From contig JBHHXI010000091.1 of the NCBI GenBank assembly GCA_046756945.1, positions 1-12,475 on the forward strand: a stretch of 12,475 nucleotides of DNA. The letters run 5' to 3'. Below are positions 5,603 to 11,690 of this stretch, piece by piece. Source of the stretch: JACZQZ01 sp046756945. Lineage in GTDB: Bacteria; Pseudomonadota; Alphaproteobacteria; Rhodospirillales; 2-02-FULL-58-16. Under the pieces are notes generated by a model, which ran no database searches, had not been told where the DNA came from, and saw only the letters and a program-made list of their open reading frames with translations. A program made the translations under genes and the position numbers. Each line of letters opens with the position of its first letter. Positions within the stretch are counted from its first letter, which is position 1.

Positions 5603-6894
5603 GGCGCGGCGTCGGCGAGGAATTCGCGGGGATCGGCGATGCGCCCGGCGACCGCCGTGGCGGCGACCGTGTAGGGCGAGGCGAGGTACGTCGCCGACGT
5701 GGCGGCGCCCATGCGGCCCCTGAAGTTGCGCGACGTGGTCGAGATGCCGACCGCATCTGCGCCGAGGGCGGCGGGGCCGAGACCGATGCAGGCGCCGCAG
5801 CCGCTGGGCAGTATTTCCGCGCCGGCCTCTTCCAGGGCGGCCAGGGTGCCGTCGCCGGCCGCCGCCTCGGCGGCGCGCACCGACGCCGGGGCGACGAACA
5901 GGGGCACGGTGGCCTTACGTCCGCCGAGGACAAGGGCCGCCATCCTCAGGTCCTCTAGCTTGGCGCCGGTACAGGCGCCGATGTAGGCCTGGTCGACCGG
6001 CGTTCCGGCGTGGGCGTCCACCGGCGCGCTGTTTTCCGGGCTGTGGGGCGCCGCCACCTGGGGCGCCAGTTGATCGGCGTCGAAGGCAATGGTCCGCTCA
6101 TAGGCGGCGCCGGCGTCGCCCCGCCACCCGTCCGTGCCGGGCGAGTCGACCCCGGCTTCGCCGAGGGCGTCCGCCGTCACCGCGTCGGGGGCGATGATGC
6201 CGGCCTTGGCGCCCAGCTCGGCGGCCATGTTGGCGAGCACCATGCGCTCGGGCATGGGCATGGCGTCCACCGCCGGGCCGGCGTATTCGACCGCCTTGTA
6301 GTTGGCGCCGCTGATGCCCATGCGCCGGCACAGCATGAGCATGATGTCCTTGGCCGCGACCCCGGCCCCGAGCCGCCCCGCCGCCCGCACGCGGACGGTC
6401 GGCGGCACGCGCACCCAGATTTCGCCGGTGGCCAGCACGCCGGCCATTTCCGTCGCCCCGATGCCGATCATCAAACAGCCGTACGCGCCGCCGGTGGTCG
6501 AATGGGAATCGCCGCCGACGACGAACATGCCCGGGCGCAGGTAGCCCCGCTCCGGCAGCACGATGTGGCAGATGCCCTGGCTGTCGTGGAAGTTGCCCAG
6601 TCCCTGGGCCGCCACCCATTCCCGGGTCGTCTTCTGGATGGCGACGCTGTCCGCATCCCGTTCGTGGACGAAGTGATCGGTGATGATGACGACCTTGCCC
6701 AGGTCCCAGACCCCGGCCCCGATTCGCTCCAGCATGGGCTTGATGCGCCTGGGGCCGCCGGAATCGTGCATCATGGCGAGGTCGACCCGGCAGGTGACGA
6801 TGTCGCCGGGCCCGACGCGGTCTTTCCCCGCCGCCCGGGCGATGATCTTTTCGGCCAGGGTCATGGCCTTGTCATTGCCCGCCCGCGGCGCCAT
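5599..6894 (-). CDS. Aconitase-family hydratase large subunit (LeuC-like, [4Fe-4S])
   Basis: A 431-residue large subunit of a 3-isopropylmalate dehydratase/homoaconitase-type enzyme. The [4Fe-4S] cluster ligands are all visible: Cys308 in YIGACTG, and Cys366 and Cys369 in ILPSGCGACIG. Other family motifs are MTLAEKIIARAAGK (11-24), ITDHFVHERD (71-80), NFHDSQGICHIVLPERG (101-117), GGDSHSTTGGAYG (127-139) and TTSRNFRGRMG (386-396). The length matches the short two-subunit class. The start at 6894 abuts the CoA-transferase stop (TGAATG) with AAGGTG six bases upstream; an internal ATG at residue 11 is the alternative. The enzyme removes and re-adds water on a 2- or 3-substituted malate. Its place in an operon with CoA-transferase, acyl-CoA dehydrogenase and PrpD points to catabolism of a dicarboxylate rather than leucine synthesis. 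The substrate is not determined. Confidence 0.9.
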   Translation of the reverse strand: MAPRAGNDKAMTLAEKIIARAAGKDRVGPGDIVTCRVDLAMMHDSGGPRRIKPMLERIGAGVWDLGKVVIITDHFVHERDADSVAIQKTTREWVAAQGLGNFHDSQGICHIVLPERGYLRPGMFVVGGDSHSTTGGAYGCLMIGIGATEMAGVLATGEIWVRVPPTVRVRAAGRLGAGVAAKDIMLMLCRRMGISGANYKAVEYAGPAVDAMPMPERMVLANMAAELGAKAGIIAPDAVTADALGEAGVDSPGTDGWRGDAGAAYERTIAFDADQLAPQVAAPHSPENSAPVDAHAGTPVDQAYIGACTGAKLEDLRMAALVLGGRKATVPLFVAPASVRAAEAAAGDGTLAALEEAGAEILPSGCGACIGLGPAALGADAVGISTTSRNFRGRMGAATSATYLASPYTVAATAVAGRIADPREFLADAAP

Positions 6895-8082
6895 TCAGAT
6901 CACCTTTTCGGCGCGCAGGCCCTCAATGCGCGCCGCGTCGTAGCCCATGTCGCCGAGGATGGCGTCGGTGTCCGCGCCGAGGGCCGGGCCGGGCCGGGCC
7001 GGCGCCTCGTCGCCTTCGCACCTGACCGGCGGCGCGACCATGCGGAAGTCGCCGTGGCCGGGAAGCTCCAGGGTCTGGATGCGGCCGTGATCGGTGACGA
7101 AGGGGTTGTCCAGGGCCTGCCGGATATCGTTGATCGGCGCCGCGGGCACGGCGCCGGCGAACACGTCGAGCCACTCGGCCGTGGTCCGTTCCCCCAGCGC
7201 TTCGTCCAGCATCTCCTCGATCAGGGGGCGGTTCGCGAGCCGGTCGGCGAACCGGGCGAACCGGGGGTCCTCGGCCCACGCTTCGTGGCCAAGGGCGCGG
7301 CACAGGGCCGGCCAGAACTTTTCCTTGTTGCACATCAAATAGATCCAGCCGTCCCTGGTCCTGTACAACTGGCACGGGGTCAGGGAAGGGTGGGCCGAAC
7401 GGGGCAGCCTGTCCTGGACCGCGCCCTCGTTCAGATACCAGGTGGCCGGATAGGCGGTGTTGGCGAGCGCGATGTCGAACAGGCTGACGTCGATATCGCG
7501 CCCGGCGCCCGTCGCCCGCGCCCCGGTCAGCGCCGCCAGCACCGCATAGGCCAGGGCGAGGCCGGTCATCTGGTCGACGACGGACAGGCCGAACCGGGCC
7601 GGCGGCCCGCCCGGCTCGCCGGTCAGGGAAAAGTAGCCCGCTTCCGCCTGCATCAGGTAATCGAAGCCCGGCCAGTCGGCGCGCGGACCGGTCCGCCCAT
7701 AGGCGGTGAGGTGGGCGCAGACGATCTTCGGGTTATGGGCCTTGAGGCGGTCGTAGGTGAGGCCGAGCTTCGCCGGCACGTCGCCGCGCAGGTTCGACGC
7801 CACCGCGTCCGCCGTCCCGACCAGGTCGTGGAACACCGCCTGGCCCTCGGCGCGGGCGAGGTCGAGCGTCAGGCTCTTTTTGTTGCGGTTGTACGAATGA
7901 TAGAACTCGGAATCCTCGGGCGTGAAGAAATACGGCCCCACGGCGCGCGACATGTCGCCGCCGTCGTTGGGGTTCTCGATCTTGATCACCTCGGCCCCCT
8001 GGTCGCCCAGGAACATGGTGCCGAACGGCCCGGCCCCGTACTGCTCGACGGCGAGAACGCGCACTCCTTCCAGGGGCAGCAT
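6895..8082 (-). CDS. Family III CoA-transferase (CaiB/BaiF, formyl-CoA transferase-like)
   Basis: A 395-residue family III CoA-transferase that moves CoA between carboxylic acids, probably to activate the pathway substrate. Typical features are LEGVRVLAVEQYGAGPFGTMFL (about 4-25), GAEVIKIENP (29-38), NRNKKSLTLDL (65-75) and a probable nucleophilic Asp170 in LSVVDQMTGL, matching the position of Asp169 in formyl-CoA transferase. A glycine-rich GRDIDVSLFD segment (about 194-203) follows, and further on CNKEKFWPALCRALG. The length is normal. The ATG at 8082 overlaps the acyl-CoA dehydrogenase stop by one base (TGATG), and the stop abuts the LeuC-like ATG. The family includes succinyl-CoA-dependent transferases for itaconate, mesaconate, benzylsuccinate and citramalate, so a dicarboxylate acceptor is plausible here. 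The frame stays open upstream of 8082, but that part lies inside the dehydrogenase gene and resembles no protein. Confidence 0.92.
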   Translation of the reverse strand: MLPLEGVRVLAVEQYGAGPFGTMFLGDQGAEVIKIENPNDGGDMSRAVGPYFFTPEDSEFYHSYNRNKKSLTLDLARAEGQAVFHDLVGTADAVASNLRGDVPAKLGLTYDRLKAHNPKIVCAHLTAYGRTGPRADWPGFDYLMQAEAGYFSLTGEPGGPPARFGLSVVDQMTGLALAYAVLAALTGARATGAGRDIDVSLFDIALANTAYPATWYLNEGAVQDRLPRSAHPSLTPCQLYRTRDGWIYLMCNKEKFWPALCRALGHEAWAEDPRFARFADRLANRPLIEEMLDEALGERTTAEWLDVFAGAVPAAPINDIRQALDNPFVTDHGRIQTLELPGHGDFRMVAPPVRCEGDEAPARPGPALGADTDAILGDMGYDAARIEGLRAEKVI

Positions 8083-9242
8083 CAGACGGGATCGCGCTCC
8101 ACAAGCTGGCGCGCGATGACGATGCGCTGCACCTCGTTGGTGCCCTCGCCGATGGCGAGCAGGGGGGCGTCGCGGTAGTAGCGCTCGATGTTGAATTCCT
8201 TGGAATATCCGTAGGCGCCGTGGATGCGCATGGCTTCCAGGCTGTTGGCGAGCGCCGCCTCGGTGGCGTACAGCTTGGCCATGCCGGCCTCCAGGTCGCA
8301 GCGTTGGCCGGTGTCGTAGGCGCGGGCCGCGGACTCCGTCAGAAGCCGCGCCGCCTCGACGCGCGTCGCCATGTCGGCGAGCTTGATCTGGATGGTCTGG
8401 TGCTCGCAGATGGCCTTGCCGAAGGTCTTGCGGACCTGGGCATAGGCCAGGGATTCCTCGAGGCACACCCTGGCGATGCCGACGCCGCGGGCGGCGACGT
8501 TGATGCGCCCCAGCTCGAGCCCGCCGAGGATCTGCTGGAGGCCCCGGCCTTCCTCGCCGCCGATCAGGTTGTCCGCCGGCACCCGGCAGTCGTCGAAGAC
8601 CACCTCGCCGGTGTCGACGCCCTTGTAGCCGAGCTTGGCCAGGGGTTTGGCGCTCACGCCTGCGCCCTTCTCCACCAAAAGCAGGCTCATGCCCTTGTGC
8701 GGCGGGTCGGTCCCGGGGTCGGTCTTGACCAGCACGGCCAGGATATCGCCGTGGATGGCGTTGGTGATCCAGGTCTTGGTCCCGTTGATCACGTACCCAT
8801 CGCCGTCGCGCCGGGCCTGGGTGCGGATGGCCTGCAGGTCGGTGCCGCAGTCGGGTTCGGTGAGCGCGATGCCGCCGCGCACCTCGCCGCTGGCGAAGCG
8901 GGGCAGAAAGGTTTCCTTCTGCTTCGCGGTGCCGAAGCGCTGCACGGCGGCGGCCATGATCAGGTGGGAATTGAAGATGCCGGACACCGACATCCACACC
9001 GCCGAGACGCGCTCGACGATCCGCGCATAGGTCACCGCCGAAAGGCCCAGGCCGCCGTATTCCGGCGCGATGGTGGCGCCGAACAGGCCGAGCGCCTTCA
9101 TCTTTTCGACGATGTCCGCGGGGTAGGTGTCGCCGGCCTCCAGGTCGTGGGCATGGGGCTTGACGTCGCGTTCCAGGAAACGATCGACGCTGTCCAGGAC
9201 CAGGGCCTCGTCGCCGGCCGCCGCGAGGCTTTCGGGAGCCAT
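8082..9242 (-). CDS. Acyl-CoA dehydrogenase (FAD-dependent)
   Basis: A 386-residue flavoprotein that introduces an alpha,beta double bond into an acyl-CoA. The N-terminal helical domain is followed by the FAD/substrate motif GGIALTEPDCGTDL (about 128-141), YVINGTKTWITNA (about 150-162), and the C-terminal helices with RKTFGKAICEHQTIQIKLADM and AMRIHGAYGYSKEFNIERYYRD. The catalytic base is Glu366 in IGEGTNEVQR, the position used by short- and medium-chain enzymes. It lacks the Tyr-Glu-Gly-Thr spelling but keeps the glutamate. It starts at 9242 with AGGGGG just upstream, 10 bp after the MaoC-like stop. In this operon it would act on the thioester made by the CaiB-type transferase, for instance an alkylsuccinyl-CoA. 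Electrons would go to ETF, which is not encoded here. Glutaryl- or isovaleryl-CoA-like substrates are alternatives. Confidence 0.92.
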   Translation of the reverse strand: MAPESLAAAGDEALVLDSVDRFLERDVKPHAHDLEAGDTYPADIVEKMKALGLFGATIAPEYGGLGLSAVTYARIVERVSAVWMSVSGIFNSHLIMAAAVQRFGTAKQKETFLPRFASGEVRGGIALTEPDCGTDLQAIRTQARRDGDGYVINGTKTWITNAIHGDILAVLVKTDPGTDPPHKGMSLLLVEKGAGVSAKPLAKLGYKGVDTGEVVFDDCRVPADNLIGGEEGRGLQQILGGLELGRINVAARGVGIARVCLEESLAYAQVRKTFGKAICEHQTIQIKLADMATRVEAARLLTESAARAYDTGQRCDLEAGMAKLYATEAALANSLEAMRIHGAYGYSKEFNIERYYRDAPLLAIGEGTNEVQRIVIARQLVERDPV

Positions 9243-9252
9243 GGCGCCCCCC

Positions 9253-9771
9253 TCAGTAATCCGCGGCGTCGTCGACCGCGTGGCCGCGCCTGGGCACCAG
9301 GAACGCGCGCTCGTAGGTCATGAACACCGTGCCGTCGGCCTTCCGGGCGGTGGTTTTCGCGGTGATGATTCCCTGGTTCGGCCGGGACTCGGACTCGCGC
9401 GTGGCGATGACCTCCGATTCGGCGTAGATGGTGTCGCCGGCGAAGACCGGCGCGGTGAGGCGGATCTTGTCCCAGCCCAGGTTGGCCACGGCCTTCTGGC
9501 TGAGGTCGCTGACGCTCATGCCGGCGACGATGGCGAGCGTCAGGGCGCTGTTGACCAGGGGCCGGCCGAATTCGCTTTTCCCGGCGTAGGCGGCGTCGAA
9601 ATGCAGGGGATGGGTGTTCATCGTCAGCAGGGTGAACCAGGTGTTGTCGGTCTCGGTGATGGTCCGGCCCGGGCGGTGTTCGTAGACGTCGCCGACGGTG
9701 AAATCCTCGAAATAGCGGCCATAGGATTCCCGGTAGCGGTTGGGCCCCACTTCCTTGCGCGCCACGACCAT
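9253..9771 (-). CDS. MaoC-like acyl-CoA hydratase (mesaconyl/itaconyl-CoA hydratase type)
   Basis: A 172-residue hot-dog hydratase that adds water to an enoyl-CoA. The protein carries GRYFEDFTVGDVYEHRPGRT (about 18-37), TDNTWFTLLTMNTHPLHFD (about 41-59), a long central helix LVNSALTLAIVAGMSVSD, and NLGWDKIRLTAPVFAGDTIYAES (97-119). In most MaoC proteins the active-site loop reads D-x-N-P-x-H. Here it is N-T-H-P-L-H (52-57), so the usual Asp is Asn52 while His57 is kept. I associate this spelling with the group acting on branched C4-C5 dicarboxylyl-CoA thioesters (mesaconyl-CoA and itaconyl-CoA hydratases), but that is from memory. The true start is the ATG at 9771, 11 bp after the PrpD stop with GGGGA upstream. 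The open frame continues further upstream only as a shadow of prpD. Confidence 0.87.
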   Translation of the reverse strand: MVVARKEVGPNRYRESYGRYFEDFTVGDVYEHRPGRTITETDNTWFTLLTMNTHPLHFDAAYAGKSEFGRPLVNSALTLAIVAGMSVSDLSQKAVANLGWDKIRLTAPVFAGDTIYAESEVIATRESESRPNQGIITAKTTARKADGTVFMTYERAFLVPRRGHAVDDAADY

Positions 9772-9782
9772 GGGATCCCCGC

Positions 9783-11198
9783 TCACGTCTCGCCGGCGGC
9801 GACGTGGAGCACGGCGGCCGGGCCGGCGCGGGTCAGGCGAAACAGCGCGCCCACGTCCGCGGCCTCGTCCTGGGCGCGCACGCCGGCCACCAGCGCGTCG
9901 CGCCGGGCATCGTCCAGATAGGGCCCGGCGAGGGCGTCGAACTTGGCCCTGAGCTCGGCCATGGAGACGAAGTTCTCCGGCTCCCCCTTGGCCACGGCGA
10001 CGAATTTCTCGAACCGGCCGCGCGACGTTTGCACCCGCGCCGCGCCGCTCATGTGGGCGGGGAACTCGGCCTCCGCCCGGTCGTCGACCACCGTGCCGAT
10101 GCGCCCGCAGAGCGCCAGGGTTTCCGCGTCGTCCAGGTGCCGGGCGTAATCGTCCCAGACCAGGCCGCCCGCGCGCAACGCCACGGCGCCGACGAACGGC
10201 ATGGAGAACTGGCAGTCGACCACGTTGGCGGGACGGCGCTTGTCGTCCTCGGGATCGCCGATGATGTCCCAGCCCGTGCGCGGCAGGCCGATCTCCACGG
10301 ACTCGATGTCCTTGGGCTCGATGTCGTTGGCGGCGCGCAACTCGATGAGCGCGTCCAGGGCGGCGTGGGCATAGCGGCAGCAGGGATAGGGCTTCACGGC
10401 CAGGGCCATGGTCTCCCAGGTCTCGCCCAGCCCGTCCACCGCCTTGTCCATTTCCGGGTCCGGCGCATAGGCGCGCAGGAACCCGGCCTTGCCCTCGATC
10501 GCCTCCGCCGCGCCGCGGAAGCCTTCGCCGGCGAGGGTCGCCGCGACGAGCCCGTTCATGGCCGCGTATCCCACCTGGAAAAGCTTGGTCCAGCCGCCGC
10601 CCACGAGATACTGCATGGATCCCGCCGCCTGGCTCAGGCAGACGCCGAAGGCGCTCGCCACCTGCTCCGGCGTCAGGCCGAACACCCGCGCCGCCGCCGC
10701 CGCCGCGCCGAAGGCGCCGCACGTGGCCGTCGGGTGAAATCCGCGCACGTAGTGGTCCTTCGGTATCAATGCCAGGCTGAGGCGGATCTGCACCTCGTAG
10801 CCGGCGACGACGGCGGCGATGACGTCGCGGCCGCCGGCGCCGGTCATTTCCGCCGCGGCCAGGGCCGCCGGCACGATGGGCGCGCTGGAATGGAGCGACG
10901 CCCGGGCATGGGTGTCGTCGAAGTCGAGGGAATGGATCAGCGCCCCGTTGAGGAACGCCGCGCCGGCGGGCGCGTAGCCGGCCTCGTCGCCGACGACGCT
11001 CGCCGCGCCCCGCGCCAGCCCCAGCCTTTCCACCGCGGCGACCAGACTGGGCGTCGCCGGGGCGTCGTTGCGGGCGCGGATGGCGATGCCGACGCTGTCC
11101 ATCACCAACAGCTTGGCGCGCTCGCGCACCTCGTCCGGCAGGCCGTCATAGGACGTTGCGGCGACGAATTCGGAAAGCCGGCGGGTGATCCCGCCCAT
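9783..11198 (-). CDS. MmgE/PrpD family protein (2-methylcitrate dehydratase / cis-aconitate decarboxylase fold)
   Basis: A 471-residue protein of the MmgE/PrpD superfamily, whose members dehydrate 2-methylcitrate, decarboxylate cis-aconitate to itaconate, or act on related tricarboxylates. Family landmarks are ALIHSLDFDDTH (86-97), SLHSSAPIVPAAL (101-113), GFHPTATCGAFGAAAAAARVFGL (153-175), GGWTKLFQVGYAAMNG (201-216) and KPYPCCRYAHAALDA (269-283). His103, His155, Lys205 and His278 lie close to the active-site His103, His159, Lys207 and His277 known for human cis-aconitate decarboxylase, so an active enzyme is likely. The start at 11198 is chosen because GGAGG lies 7 bases upstream and MGGITRRLSEFV fits the family N-terminus. 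The frame is open for 32 more codons upstream without family similarity. It is the first gene of the operon. Substrate unknown: methylcitrate-type dehydration and aconitate decarboxylation are both possible. Confidence 0.9.
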   Translation of the reverse strand: MGGITRRLSEFVAATSYDGLPDEVRERAKLLVMDSVGIAIRARNDAPATPSLVAAVERLGLARGAASVVGDEAGYAPAGAAFLNGALIHSLDFDDTHARASLHSSAPIVPAALAAAEMTGAGGRDVIAAVVAGYEVQIRLSLALIPKDHYVRGFHPTATCGAFGAAAAAARVFGLTPEQVASAFGVCLSQAAGSMQYLVGGGWTKLFQVGYAAMNGLVAATLAGEGFRGAAEAIEGKAGFLRAYAPDPEMDKAVDGLGETWETMALAVKPYPCCRYAHAALDALIELRAANDIEPKDIESVEIGLPRTGWDIIGDPEDDKRRPANVVDCQFSMPFVGAVALRAGGLVWDDYARHLDDAETLALCGRIGTVVDDRAEAEFPAHMSGAARVQTSRGRFEKFVAVAKGEPENFVSMAELRAKFDALAGPYLDDARRDALVAGVRAQDEAADVGALFRLTRAGPAAVLHVAAGET

Positions 11199-11320
11199 GG
11201 ACCGTCCTCCCATTCCCTGGTCGGCGGACAGCATACCACAAACCCGGGCCACGGTCATAAGCCCGCGGTCCGCGGCCCGTCGACGGCGCATCACACGCCG
11301 CGGGCGGGAGCCGGGTTCGG
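11199..11320. other. Intergenic region between P-II and PrpD genes
   Basis: These 122 bp contain a weak hairpin CGGCG/CGCCG (11284-11288 with 11296-11300, 7-base loop), two adjacent CCGCGG palindromes around 11263-11275, and a candidate promoter near 11230-11258. No T-run terminator follows the P-II gene. No small gene with a convincing start and ribosome site is seen. Confidence 0.6.
11230..11258 (-). promoter_or_regulatory. Candidate promoter of the prpD-to-leuD operon
   Basis: On the minus strand ATGACC (11258-11253) and TATGCT (11235-11230) are separated by 17 bases, each matching four of six sigma-70 consensus positions. The start would be near 11223, with a leader of about 25 bases carrying GGGAGG before the ATG at 11198. 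No operator palindrome is obvious within it. Confidence 0.4.
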
Positions 11321-11659
11321 CTACAGGGCCTCGGCGTCCGTTTCCCCGGTGCGGATGCGGATGGCCCGTCCCAGGTCGACGACGAAGATCTTGCCGTCGC
11401 CGATCTTCCCCGTGTGGGCGGATTTCTGGATGGCCTCGACGACGGCCTCCACCATGTCGTCGCCGACCGCGAGTTCGATCTTCACCTTGGGCAGGAAGCT
11501 GATCTCGTACTCGGCCCCGCGGTAGATTTCCGTCTGCCCCTTCTGGCGGCCGAAGCCCTTGACCTCGGTGACGGTCATCCCCGCCACGCCGAGCGGCGTC
11601 AGGGCCTCGCGCACGTCATCGAGCTTGTGCGGCTTGATGATGGCCGTAATCATCTTCAT
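11321..11659 (-). CDS. glnK: Nitrogen regulatory protein P-II (GlnK/GlnB)
   Basis: A 112-residue P-II signal protein, exactly the canonical length. The trimeric sensor binds ATP/ADP and 2-oxoglutarate and controls Amt channels, glutamine synthetase adenylylation and NtrB. The N-terminus MKMITAIIKPHKLDDVREAL is typical. The T-loop GQTEIYRGAEYEI contains Tyr51, the uridylylation site. The B-loop VVEAIQKSAHTGKIGDGKIFV (about 77-97) and the C-terminal RIRTGETDAEAL are conserved. The start at 11659 has AAGGA eight bases upstream; the frame is open further but without similarity. It follows the Amt gene by 31 bp on the same strand, hence the glnK symbol, though gene order (Amt first) is the reverse of the common glnK-amtB. 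GlnB cannot be excluded by sequence alone. Confidence 0.93.
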   Translation of the reverse strand: MKMITAIIKPHKLDDVREALTPLGVAGMTVTEVKGFGRQKGQTEIYRGAEYEISFLPKVKIELAVGDDMVEAVVEAIQKSAHTGKIGDGKIFVVDLGRAIRIRTGETDAEAL

Positions 11660-11690
11660 GGCAGCGTTCCTTTTTCCCTCGTCCGCGCCC

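Noticed and set aside
6010..8178. A 722-codon open frame on the plus strand opposite the LeuC-like and CoA-transferase genes.
   Set aside because: Its translation is rich in Arg, Gly, Ala, His and Gln with no domain pattern, as expected for the antisense of GC-rich coding DNA. Both minus-strand genes have full motifs.
8083..8997. N-terminal extension of the CoA-transferase frame to about 700 residues.
   Set aside because: The added part overlaps the acyl-CoA dehydrogenase gene out of frame. The family N-terminus LEGVRVL begins right after the ATG at 8082.
9772..10722. Long upstream extension of the MaoC-like frame that could suggest a fusion protein.
   Set aside because: The extension is an out-of-frame shadow of prpD; MaoC proteins of about 170 residues are normal and the ATG at 9771 has a ribosome site.
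9804..11525. A 573-codon plus-strand open frame opposite the PrpD-like and P-II genes.
   Set aside because: Low-complexity composition and no recognisable fold; the opposite strand is clearly coding.
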